Assembly (NCBI RefSeq): GCF_900114185.1
Contig: NZ_FOSE01000002.1
Location: forward strand, 683,909-747,908
Direction of reading: 5' to 3'
From: Cellulomonas sp. KH9
GTDB lineage: Bacteria > Actinomycetota > Actinomycetes > Actinomycetales > Cellulomonadaceae
DNA length: 64,000 bases
A program made the translations under genes and the position numbers. The notes under the pieces are model-generated. The model searched no databases. It saw nothing but the letters and a program-made list of their open reading frames with translations, and was not told the origin of the DNA. Shown piece by piece: positions 49,421-56,882 of this stretch (positions are counted from its first letter, which is position 1; the number at the start of each line of letters is the position of its first letter).

Positions 49421-49455
49421 GGAAGGGCGGCACCCGCGAGGGGTGCCGCCCTTCC
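49421..49455. terminator. Bidirectional hairpin between rpsT and the XRE-TPR gene
   Basis: A perfect 15-bp stem (GGAAGGGCGGCACCC / GGGTGCCGCCCTTCC) with a 5-nt loop GCGAG, 54 nt after the rpsT stop and 32 nt from the convergent stop. The strongest hairpin in the window. Confidence 0.85.
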
Positions 49456-49487
49456 GCTGTGCTCGGAACCGGCGTCGCCGGACGTCG

Positions 49488-50816
49488 TCAGCCGCCCAGC
49501 GCCCACGTCTCGCGCGGCGCACCCGTCGGCACCGACGGGTGGAAGCCCGCCTCGCGCAGGGCACGGTCGAACGCCCGCGCCGCCGCGTCGACGTCGCCGC
49601 GACGGAGGTAGCGGTCACCCAGGTCACGCCAGACGCCGGCGGAGTACCGCGAGGCCGCCATCATGCCGAGCATGTCGGCCGCCCACTTGAACGACGCGGT
49701 CGCGCCCTCGTGGTCCCCGCGGGCGTCGAGCACGTCACCCAGCGCGACGTGCGCCGTGGCGGACTCCAGCCGGGGCGCGTCGCCCAGACCCTCCAGCGCC
49801 CGCCGCGCGTCGGCCTCGGCCGCACCCTCGTCGCCCAGGAGCAGGTGCGCCCGTGAGCGCTCGACCTGCAGGCGCGCGATGTCGAGCGCCGAGCCGACCG
49901 CGCTCACCCCCGGCTCCGCCCTGTCGATCTGCTCGAGCGCGGCCCGCGGGTCCGCCGGCTCGGAGCGCAGCAGGAGCCAGGCGTAGTTCACCCGCAGCCG
50001 GGGCAGGTCCCGGTCGGGCTCCCCCTCCGACAGCAGGGCGAGCGCCCGCTCCGTGTACCGCTGCGCAAGCTCGTAGTCCCGGCGCTGCTCGGCCACCAGC
50101 GCGGCGTTCCAGTACACGCTGCCCCGGCCGCGGGGCGTGCCGAGCGACTCCGCGAGCCGCACGAGCTCCGCCGCGCGGTGCGTCGCGTAGAGCAGGTCGC
50201 CGCGCTCGACGTACGCCCACAGCACGGTCGACGCGAGCCGCAGGTGCTCGTCGGTCCCGAGCAGGTCCGCGGTGTCGAGGTCCGCGAGCGTGACCTCCCC
50301 CACCTCGACCGCGCGGTGCAGGTCGCCCGCCTCGAGGTAGCAGCCGACCAGGGCCGTCGTGAGCGAGGCGGCGCGCAGGTGGTCGGGGCGCTCCCGTGTC
50401 TCGGCCAGCAGCGGCTCGAGCAGGGCGATCGCCGTCTCCAGTTCACCGAGCACCTCGTGGGCGCAGGCGAGCGTGGTGAGCGCCTCGACGCGCAGCACGG
50501 GCGTGACCACGGTGAGGTCCAGCGCGTCGATGCGCCGGACCGCGCCGGCGGCGTCGCCGCTGGCCAGGTCGAGCCGCGCGTAGTCGAGCTCGAGCCGGGT
50601 CCGCGCCTCGTTGGGGCCGTCCTCGCCGTGCTTGAGGAACTCGAGCGTCGTGCCGAGACGCTCCGCCAGCACACCGAGCGCGGCGTCCGTCGGTTCCCGG
50701 TGGCCGGCCTCGATGAGAGAGATGTAGCTGGGCGAGAACGCGTTGCCCGCCAGCGCCGTCTGGGAGAGCCCGCAGGCCAGCCGCGCCTCGCGCACGCGGT
50801 CACCGATCGTCGTCAT
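49488..50816 (-). CDS. XRE-type HTH regulator with C-terminal TPR array (RRNPP-like)
   Basis: Cytoplasmic protein of 442 aa. Residues 1-62 are a Cro/CI helix-turn-helix (GDRVREARLACGLSQTALAG, then SPSYISLIEAGHREPT). Residues 70-430 are a long alpha-helical array with TPR-like spacing, for example 'GSVYWNAALVAEQRRDYELAQRYTERALAL' in outline and 'GDVLDARGDHEGATASFKWA'. This layout is that of the Rap/PlcR/PrgX class and of actinobacterial HTH-TPR regulators, which bind short peptides in the TPR groove. A gene for an exported 41-aa peptide lies 196 bp upstream on the same strand. A TACAAT -10 box 8 nt before the ATG suggests a leaderless mRNA. Confidence 0.88.
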   Translation of the reverse strand: MTTIGDRVREARLACGLSQTALAGNAFSPSYISLIEAGHREPTDAALGVLAERLGTTLEFLKHGEDGPNEARTRLELDYARLDLASGDAAGAVRRIDALDLTVVTPVLRVEALTTLACAHEVLGELETAIALLEPLLAETRERPDHLRAASLTTALVGCYLEAGDLHRAVEVGEVTLADLDTADLLGTDEHLRLASTVLWAYVERGDLLYATHRAAELVRLAESLGTPRGRGSVYWNAALVAEQRRDYELAQRYTERALALLSEGEPDRDLPRLRVNYAWLLLRSEPADPRAALEQIDRAEPGVSAVGSALDIARLQVERSRAHLLLGDEGAAEADARRALEGLGDAPRLESATAHVALGDVLDARGDHEGATASFKWAADMLGMMAASRYSAGVWRDLGDRYLRRGDVDAAARAFDRALREAGFHPSVPTGAPRETWALGG

Positions 50817-50821
50817 GAGAA

Positions 50822-50838
50822 GTCATTGTACGTATGAC
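50822..50838. promoter_or_regulatory. Palindrome over the XRE-TPR promoter
   Basis: GTCAT-N7-ATGAC spans the -10 box of the XRE-TPR gene. The 7-mer GACGTTC also occurs twice nearby (50836-50842 and 50874-50880) in the same orientation. Either could be the regulator's own binding site. Confidence 0.4.
50825..50830 (-). promoter_or_regulatory. -10 box TACAAT of the XRE-TPR gene
   Basis: TACAAT is 5/6 to consensus and lies 8 nt before the ATG; no Shine-Dalgarno. No -35 of quality, so activation by a regulator is possible. Confidence 0.6.
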
Positions 50839-51012
50839 GTTCGTGAAAGCCATCCCCCTGGCGATTCACGGCCGACGTTCACCCTCCGGGGTTGCGCGGC
50901 GCGCCGGGCCGGGCACGACAAGGTGCCGGCCCGGCGCGCGACGCGGACCGCCGGCGCGGCGTGACCGATCACCGCCGACCGGTCGCCGACCCGCGTCCGA
51001 CGGGGAGCGCGA

Positions 51013-51138
51013 TCAGAGGGCCTTGCAGCACCCGCTCGCGCCGCCGTAGATCGAGACCGACGCGGTGGCGGCAGGAACGCCGACGACGAGCGAACCGGCG
51101 ATGGCGAGGACGGCGAGTGCACTGGTGAGGGGCTTCAT
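51013..51138 (-). CDS. Small exported peptide (candidate pheromone precursor)
   Basis: A 41-codon gene. GGAG lies 7 nt before the ATG. The product has a textbook signal peptide: basic KP start, hydrophobic core LAVLAIAGSLVVGV, and a cleavage site ATA|S after residue 26. The predicted mature peptide is SVSIYGGASGCCKAL, 15 residues with adjacent Cys. A Sec-exported peptide of this size beside an XRE-TPR regulator fits a peptide-signalling pair; alternatives are a small secreted Cys peptide with another role (antimicrobial, metal binding). The sequence resembles no family I know. It is on the same strand as the regulator gene and divergent from the EAL gene. Confidence 0.75.
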   Translation of the reverse strand: MKPLTSALAVLAIAGSLVVGVPAATASVSIYGGASGCCKAL

Positions 51139-51258
51139 GGTCGTTCTCCTGTCAGAGGGCTTCGTGCTCCCTGGGGGACGTGGGCTCGACGGCCCGCCAG
51201 GTCGGGACGCGTCGCCGACAGGGTGACACACCGGCAGGATCCGCGCGAACACCCGTGC

Positions 51259-51270
51259 ACCCGAACGGGT
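51259..51270. promoter_or_regulatory. Palindrome between peptide and EAL genes
   Basis: ACCCG-AA-CGGGT, a perfect 12-bp palindrome. The half-site ACCCGT recurs at 51251-51256 and 51303-51308 in this 195-bp divergent promoter region, and a CACGTG/GTGATCAC pair lies at 51294-51304. A candidate regulator site. Confidence 0.4.
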
Positions 51271-51333
51271 CGGGCGGATTTCCACCCTCTCGACACGTGA
51301 TCACCCGTACGCACCTGTGGTGTCATAGGGCCC

Positions 51334-52062
51334 ATGACATCGGACGACCAGGACGCGACGCTCGCCCGGATCGGCGCGGCGGTCGATGCGGCGATCCCCC
51401 GCGCGCTGCGGCGCGCCTGGGAGCAGCACCTGGCGCACGATCCCGTGCTCGTCGCCCGGCAGGGCATCTACTCGACGCACGGCCGGCCCTTCGCGTACCA
51501 GCTCTCCTACCGTGCGCCCGGCCACCACCCGGACCTCGCCCGCACCTGGGACCGGGCCGCCCACGAGCACGCCACGGACCACGTGCTGCGCGCCACGTTC
51601 GGGCGCGCCGACCTCGAGCAGGTGGCGCACGGGCGCCTGCTGTTCGTCCGCTGCCCCCGGGCGCACCTGCTGGGCGAGCTCCCGGTGCCCGCACGCCCGG
51701 ACCGCCTGGTGATCGAGGTCAGCAGCACGGCCGAGGTCGACGCCGCGGCCCTGGCGGGGCTGCGTCGGCTCCGTGAGCAGGGATTCCGCATCGCGCTGCC
51801 GGCCTTCGCCGACCGTCCGGAGCAGCGGCGCCTGCTGCCGCACGCGGACTTCGTCAAGGTGGACGTGCGCGACCTGGACGTCGAGGGCGACCCCGTGGTC
51901 CGTGTCGCGCGCTCGTTCGGCGCGATGCTCGTCGCGGAGTACGTCGAGTCGCCCGAGGTGCTGCGCCACGCGCGCGACCTGGGGTTCACGCTCTTCCAGG
52001 GCAACCTGATCGAGCGGGCCGGCGTCCTCGACCGCGCCGGGGCGCGCCTCGTCGGGCACTGA
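51334..52062 (+). CDS. Degenerate EAL-domain protein (YuxH-like)
   Basis: Protein of 242 aa. VARQGIYSTHGRPFAYQLSYR is the shape of the 'RQPIfd..l...YELLfR' opening of YuxH/HDOD-EAL proteins in which the Glu of E-A-L/E-L-L is replaced by Gln (YQL). Later blocks are DFVKVDVRDL and AEYVES, and GFTLFQGNLIERAGV near the end matches the EAL C-terminus. The catalytic Glu and most metal ligands of c-di-GMP phosphodiesterases are missing, so it should bind a ligand or partner but not hydrolyse it. No HDOD domain follows. Divergent from the small peptide gene. Hairpin after the stop. Confidence 0.72.
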   Translation: MTSDDQDATLARIGAAVDAAIPRALRRAWEQHLAHDPVLVARQGIYSTHGRPFAYQLSYRAPGHHPDLARTWDRAAHEHATDHVLRATFGRADLEQVAHGRLLFVRCPRAHLLGELPVPARPDRLVIEVSSTAEVDAAALAGLRRLREQGFRIALPAFADRPEQRRLLPHADFVKVDVRDLDVEGDPVVRVARSFGAMLVAEYVESPEVLRHARDLGFTLFQGNLIERAGVLDRAGARLVGH

Positions 52063-52081
52063 CGTCCGCTCCCCGCGGACG
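52063..52081. terminator. Hairpin after the EAL gene
   Basis: CGTCCGC-TCCCC-GCGGACG, a 7-bp stem and 5-nt loop immediately after the stop codon. Confidence 0.55.
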
Positions 52082-52226
52082 CGCCCTGTCGGCAGGGTCC
52101 CGGGGCGTGTCACGACCGTGCGCGGACGGACGAGTCCGTACGGGTGAGCGCCCGGTGGGCCCAGTCACAGGCGGGTGCCCCGGGCACCTGGTGCGGACAT
52201 GACCGCCAGGCGCGCGGGTCCACGCG

Positions 52227-53273
52227 TCAGCGGTCGACCGCCGCCGCGACCCGCAGCACCGCACGCTCCACCGCGAACCGCGGGTCGCGTCCCTCGCCCT
52301 TGACCTCCGCGTCGGCCTGCGCCACCGCGGAGATGGCGACGGCCAGGCCCTCGGGGCTCCAGCGCCGCAGGTCCTGCGCCGCACGGTCCACCTGCCAGGG
52401 GGCCATGCCCAGCTCCCGTGCGGCAGCGGCGCCCCGCCCGCGGACCGCGCCCACCTTCGCCAGCGTGCGCAGCCGCGCGGCGACCGCCGCGACGACCGGC
52501 ACCGGGTCCAGCCCCGTCGCCATGGCGTGCCGCAGCAGCGCGACGGCCCGGCCCGCGTCCCCGGCGACCGCGGCGTCGGCGACCTGGAAGCCCGTCGCCT
52601 CGACACGCCCGCCGTGGTACCGCTGGACGGCCTCCTCGCCGATCACGCCGGTCGTGTCCGCCACGAGCTGCGCGCACGCGGCCGCCAGCTCCCGCAGGTC
52701 CGAGCCGACCGCGTCCACCAGAGCCCGCACGCCGCGACCGTCGGCGCGCCGGCCGGCCCGGCGCAGCTCCTCGGTGACGAACGCGGTCTTGTCCGCGTCC
52801 GTACGGACCTGGTCGCACGCGACCGTGGGGACCTGCTCCCGCTTCGCCGCGTCGAGCAGCCGCTTGCCCCGCTGACCGCCGCCGTGCCGGAGCACGACGA
52901 CGACGTCGGGCACCGGCGCCGCCAGGTACGCCTCGGCGTCGAGCAGGAGCGCGTCCCCCGCACGCTCCACCCCCTCGACGAGCACGACCTTGGCCTCCGC
53001 GAAGAGCGAGGGACTGGTCAGGACGCTCAGCTCGCCCTGCGCGTAGGTGGCGGCGTCGACCCGGGTCACCTCGACCTCCGGGTCGGTCTCGCGGACCTGC
53101 GCGACGATGCGCTCGCACGCACGGTCGGCCAGCAGGCCCTCCGGGCCGGCGACGAGGACCACGGGAGCCGGCGCCGCCTGCGTCCACGGCACGCCGCCCG
53201 ACGAGCCGGCGGACCGCCCGCGCGACGAGCCGGCGGTGCTGCGGGACGGACGTGCGGGTGTACGGGCGGCCAC
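52227..53273 (-). CDS. holA: DNA polymerase III subunit delta
   Basis: Clamp-loader wrench subunit (348 aa) that opens the beta sliding clamp. Recognisable by the AAA+-like but ATP-binding-deficient N-terminal domain (PVVLVAGPEGLLADRACERI in part), VDAATYAQGELSVLTSPSLFAEAKVVLVEG in outline, and the C-terminal helical collar. A 35-residue Ser/Arg-rich extension precedes the domain. GTG start 49 bp after comEC; comEA-comEC-holA is the usual order. Confidence 0.93.
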   Translation of the reverse strand: MAARTPARPSRSTAGSSRGRSAGSSGGVPWTQAAPAPVVLVAGPEGLLADRACERIVAQVRETDPEVEVTRVDAATYAQGELSVLTSPSLFAEAKVVLVEGVERAGDALLLDAEAYLAAPVPDVVVVLRHGGGQRGKRLLDAAKREQVPTVACDQVRTDADKTAFVTEELRRAGRRADGRGVRALVDAVGSDLRELAAACAQLVADTTGVIGEEAVQRYHGGRVEATGFQVADAAVAGDAGRAVALLRHAMATGLDPVPVVAAVAARLRTLAKVGAVRGRGAAAARELGMAPWQVDRAAQDLRRWSPEGLAVAISAVAQADAEVKGEGRDPRFAVERAVLRVAAAVDR

Positions 53274-53322
53274 GGCACCAGCCTGCCACGTGCCGGGGAC
53301 ATCCCCGCCCGTCCCGCACCCG

Positions 53323-54837
53323 TCACCGGGGGGCCGCGGGCCGCAGCGTCAGGGCCGCGGCGGCCGCGGCGACCAGGAGCGCGCAGACCGCTCCCCCGAC
53401 CCCCGGCCACCACGGCAGGGCGGCGCCCGGCAGGCCGGCCGACCACCGCGCGACCGCGGCGATCCACCAGCAGGCCGCCCCCGCCCCCGCGCCGGTGACG
53501 TCGGCGGCCCACGGCCAGGCGCTGGCCAGTGCGGCGGCGAGCAGGCCGAGCACCGTCGCGGGCGCGACGGCCGGGGCGACCGCCACGTTCGCGAGCACCG
53601 CCCACGGGCCGAAGGTCGGCCAGACCGCCAGCGTCACCGGCAGGCACCCGAGCTGCGCGGCGACGGGGGCGGCGAGCAGGGCGGCGACCGGTCGGCCGCA
53701 GCGCGGCGCCCACCGGTCGACGAGCGGCGAACCGAGCACCACGAGGCCGGCGGTCGCCGCGACCGACAGCGCGAACCCCACGTCGACCGCCAGCCACGGG
53801 TCGACGACGAGCAGCGCGACGACCGCTGTGCCGAGCGCCGCCGGTCCGGCGGCGCGGCGCCCGGCGAGCAGGCCCACCAGGCCCACCGCTCCCATCACGG
53901 CCGCCCGCAGGACGCTCGGCGCCGGCCCCACCACGAGCAGCAGCGCGGCACCCGCGGACGCCACCAGGCCCAGGCGCACGGCCCGGGGTGCCCGCGCCGC
54001 GGCCGCCCCGGCCAGCACGATCGCACCGACGATCGCGAAGTGGGCACCGGAGACGGCCATGACGTGCGCGAGCCCGGCCGCGCGCATCGCGACCGCGAGG
54101 TCGGCGGGGACGGCGCCGGTGTCACCGACCGTCACAGCCGGCAGCAGCCCGCGCACGTCGGGTGGCAGGGGCGCGGCCACGGCGCGGGCCCCGTCGCGCA
54201 CCCCCGCCGCCCACGCCCGGACCCCGCGCGGCGACGCGGTGACCACCGGCGCCTCCGCGGAGCGCAGGGTGACGGCGGTGCGGACGCCGGCGCTCCCCGG
54301 CGACGGCACGCCCCGCACGCGCACGACCGCGTCGAGCTCCGCACCCGCCGGAGCCAGGACGTCGACCGGTGCACGCACCCGGTGCCACGTGCCGTCCACG
54401 CGGACGGCCGACGCGGTGACGGTGAGCCGGGCGCCACCGCCGACCACCGACCGGGGGGCCGTGGACACCCGGCCCGTCAGCTCGACCGTCGCACGCTCGT
54501 GCGCGGCCCGCAGCAGGACGTCCGGCGCACGGGCCTGCTGGCCGACCGCCCCGGCCAGCAGGACCACGGCCGCCGTCACCACGGCCAGCACCAGCGCGGG
54601 CAGCAGTCCACCGGGTCGCCCGGTCGCGGGCCCGTCGTCCACGGCGCGTGGCCGGGCCACCCGGCGGACTCCGGCCACCAGCACGGCCACGACCGCGACG
54701 GCGACCACGGCACCCGGCACCGCGGCGGTCCGGGCGACGACGTCGGGGGCGTGCACGACCACGGCTCCGGCACCCCACGCGGCGACCGCCGGCGGGAGCA
54801 TCCGCAGGTCGACCGGTCCCGCGGCACCCGCGCTCAC
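53323..54837 (-). CDS. comEC: ComEC/Rec2-family DNA-uptake membrane protein, lacking the metallo-beta-lactamase domain
   Basis: Polytopic membrane protein of 504 aa. The N-terminus has helices and an OB-fold region (DUF4131). The Competence domain follows, recognised by LLPAVTVGDTGAVPADLAVAMRAAGLAHVMAVSGAHFAIVG in outline. Typical ComEC is 700-800 aa and ends in a metallo-beta-lactamase nuclease domain with HxHxDH; here the protein stops after the membrane region, so that domain is absent. Short ComEC forms are known in actinobacteria. GTG overlaps the comEA stop (GTGA). Confidence 0.88.
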   Translation of the reverse strand: MSAGAAGPVDLRMLPPAVAAWGAGAVVVHAPDVVARTAAVPGAVVAVAVVAVLVAGVRRVARPRAVDDGPATGRPGGLLPALVLAVVTAAVVLLAGAVGQQARAPDVLLRAAHERATVELTGRVSTAPRSVVGGGARLTVTASAVRVDGTWHRVRAPVDVLAPAGAELDAVVRVRGVPSPGSAGVRTAVTLRSAEAPVVTASPRGVRAWAAGVRDGARAVAAPLPPDVRGLLPAVTVGDTGAVPADLAVAMRAAGLAHVMAVSGAHFAIVGAIVLAGAAAARAPRAVRLGLVASAGAALLLVVGPAPSVLRAAVMGAVGLVGLLAGRRAAGPAALGTAVVALLVVDPWLAVDVGFALSVAATAGLVVLGSPLVDRWAPRCGRPVAALLAAPVAAQLGCLPVTLAVWPTFGPWAVLANVAVAPAVAPATVLGLLAAALASAWPWAADVTGAGAGAACWWIAAVARWSAGLPGAALPWWPGVGGAVCALLVAAAAAALTLRPAAPR

Positions 54838-55772
54838 ACGCGGACCCGCGCGCGCAGGTCCGCGAGCAGCGCGGGGCCGATCCCCGTCACGTCGTCGAGG
54901 TCGTCGACGGTGGTGAAGGGGTGCTCCGTCCGGTGCTGCACGATGCGCTCCGCCAGCACCGGGCCCACCCCGGGCAGGCCCTCGAGCGTCGCGGCGTCGG
55001 CCGTGTTGAGGTCGACCAGCCCGTCCGCGGCGGTGTCCGCGGCGGTGGTGCCGCCGGTCGCGAGGGGCACGGCCCCCACGACCGGCACGACCAGCTGCTC
55101 CCCGTCGGTCAGGACGCGCGCCAGGTTGACGCCCGCCAGGTCGGCACCCGGGGCGCTGCCCCCGACCGCGTCGACGGCCTCGCCCACCCGCGCCCCGCGC
55201 GCGAGCCGGACGACCCCCGGTCGCACGACCGCCCCGACCACGTGCACCACGACCTCGTCGCCCGCGCCGTCCGGGGACGCCGCCCCCTGCCCTGCTCCCG
55301 GCACGCCGTCCTGCGGCACGGCGGAGGTCCCCGCCACCGCGGGGGTCGGCAGCCGGACCGGCTCTCCCCGGGGCGCCGCGACCGCGCGCAGCACGATGCC
55401 ACCGGCGACCAGACCCAGGACCAGGACCGCCGCTCCCGCGGCCCGCCAGCCCGGCACCCACCGCACCCGGGGGGCCGCGGGCGGTGACCCGGGGGACGCG
55501 GCGGCGAGCGCCGCCCGCACGTCGGGACGCCACCGCTCGGGCGACGGCTCCTCGGCCCCGTCGTCCACGGGGGCCTCGTCAGGGGCACCGTCGGGGCGAG
55601 GGGTCCAGCCGCCGGGAGTGCCGTCGTCGCGGGCGGGACCGGACGCCACCGCGCCCGGCAGGAGGTGCCAGGCCGGGTGGTCAGGGGCGACCGGTCGGCG
55701 CGGGGCGGACGTCAGGGCCGCGAGGCGGTGCGCGACGTCGGGCGGGACGCGGCGGCGGTCGAGGGGCGGCAC
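54834..55772 (-). CDS. comEA: ComEA-family helix-hairpin-helix DNA-binding protein
   Basis: Membrane-anchored DNA receptor (312 aa). About 105 cytoplasmic residues precede a membrane helix (AAGAAVLVLGLVAGGIVL). Outside comes an SLBB-type ligand fold (VVVHVVGAVVRPGVVRLARGARVGEAV in outline) and two C-terminal HhH motifs: NTADAATLEGLPGVGPVLAERIV and DVTGIGPALLADLR in outline. GTG start 7 nt after a TAGCGT box. Together with comEC it suggests DNA import or recycling, though no type IV pilus genes are in the window. Confidence 0.9.
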   Translation of the reverse strand: MPPLDRRRVPPDVAHRLAALTSAPRRPVAPDHPAWHLLPGAVASGPARDDGTPGGWTPRPDGAPDEAPVDDGAEEPSPERWRPDVRAALAAASPGSPPAAPRVRWVPGWRAAGAAVLVLGLVAGGIVLRAVAAPRGEPVRLPTPAVAGTSAVPQDGVPGAGQGAASPDGAGDEVVVHVVGAVVRPGVVRLARGARVGEAVDAVGGSAPGADLAGVNLARVLTDGEQLVVPVVGAVPLATGGTTAADTAADGLVDLNTADAATLEGLPGVGPVLAERIVQHRTEHPFTTVDDLDDVTGIGPALLADLRARVRV

Positions 55773-55779
55773 CGTCGCG

Positions 55780-55785
55780 ACGCTA
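55780..55785 (-). promoter_or_regulatory. -10 box TAGCGT upstream of comEA
   Basis: TAGCGT, 7 nt, then GTG; fits a leaderless transcript for comEA-comEC-holA. Confidence 0.4.
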
Positions 55786-55870
55786 GGGGCATCCGTGCCG
55801 CCCCCTCGAGGACGAGGGCCCGACGGTGGGTCGTGCGGCGCACCGCGGGCCTGGGGTCGGCTCGTCGGCC

Positions 55871-55896
55871 GCCTGCGGGGACGCCGGGCCGCAGGC
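55871..55896. terminator. Hairpin after the DegV gene
   Basis: GCCTGCGG/CCGCAGGC, an 8-bp stem with a 10-nt loop, 12 nt after the DegV stop. Confidence 0.6.
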
Positions 55897-55907
55897 GCAC
55901 CGGGTTG

Positions 55908-56882
55908 CTACGCGTCGCTGACGACGACCGCCAGCAGACCGGGACCCACGTGCGCGGCGAGCACCGCGCCCGCGTCGGCCACGACGACCTCGCCGACCGC
56001 GGGACCCGCCGCCTGCGCCAGGCGTGCGGCCACGTCGTCCGCGACGTCCGACGGGCCCACGTGGTGCACGGCGACCCGGGCGCCGGGCCTGTCGGCCAGC
56101 TCCGCGAGCGCCAGCTGCTCCAGGCGCTCGCGCGCCACCCGCCGGGTGCGGACCTTCTCGCAGACCACGAGCCGGCCGTCCTGGACGGTCAGCAGCGGAC
56201 GCAGACCCAGCACGGTGCCCAGCGCCGCGGCCGCCGTCCCCAGCCGCCCGCCGCGGCGCAGGTGCTCCAGGGAGTCGACGAGGAACCACACCCGGCTGCT
56301 CGTCGCGGTCGCCGTCGCCACGTCGGCGACCTGCTCGGCGTCCGGCCACCGGAGGGTGGCCGTCCGGTGGACGGTGCGCGCCACCCACCGCCGCACGGTG
56401 CCGCCGACGCCGTCCTCCGGGTCGGCGTCGCCCGGCTCGTCCGGCAGCGGTGTCGCCGCGTACCGCGCCGCGGCCACCGCGGCGAACCCGAGCCCGAGTG
56501 CAGCGGTCCGCGAGTCGACCACCCGCACGGGCACCGGGCTGACCGTCGCCGCGGTCCGTGCCGAGCGCACCGTCCCCGACATCTCGCCGGACAGGTGGAC
56601 CGACACGATCGCGTGGGCGCCGTCGGCGGCCGCCTGCTCGTACGCGGCCGCGAACGCCGAGGGCGGCGGCTGCGACGTCGTGACCCGGGACCCGCGCGCG
56701 AGCGCGTGCAGCAGCTGCTCGGGCGTGACGTCGACGCCCTCGGCGTACCGGGCGCCGTCGATGCTCACCTCGAGCGGCACCACGTGCACACCGACGTCCG
56801 CCGCCAGGCCCGGGGGCAGCGCGGCCGTGGAGTCGGTGACGACCGCGACGCGGGACGCGTGCCGGCCCGTCGCGGGGCTCAG
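55908..56882 (-). CDS. DegV-family fatty-acid-binding protein; start codon unusual
   Basis: DegV/FakB-type protein that holds a fatty acid for phosphorylation in the Fak system (about 324 aa as drawn). The universal N-terminal motif [13 protein letters not shown] is encoded at 56849-56811, and [17 protein letters not shown] and [12 protein letters not shown] follow. However, no ATG, GTG or TTG lies in frame before GTG 56789, which would cut off that motif. I have drawn the CDS to CTG 56882, which overlaps the leuS stop (CTGA); ACG 56870 or GCG 56873 are other possible sites of a lost start. The last part (SVRLAQAAG...) is normal. Same strand and coupled to leuS. Confidence 0.8.
   Translation of the reverse strand: MSPATGRHASRVAVVTDSTAALPPGLAADVGVHVVPLEVSIDGARYAEGVDVTPEQLLHALARGSRVTTSQPPPSAFAAAYEQAAADGAHAIVSVHLSGEMSGTVRSARTAATVSPVPVRVVDSRTAALGLGFAAVAAARYAATPLPDEPGDADPEDGVGGTVRRWVARTVHRTATLRWPDAEQVADVATATATSSRVWFLVDSLEHLRRGGRLGTAAAALGTVLGLRPLLTVQDGRLVVCEKVRTRRVARERLEQLALAELADRPGARVAVHHVGPSDVADDVAARLAQAAGPAVGEVVVADAGAVLAAHVGPGLLAVVVSDA

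Noticed and set aside
52063-52226. A small RNA or peptide gene between the EAL gene and holA
   Set aside because: After the hairpin at 52063-52081 I find no promoter, start codon with ribosome binding site, or conserved fold; nothing recognised in the remaining 145 bp.
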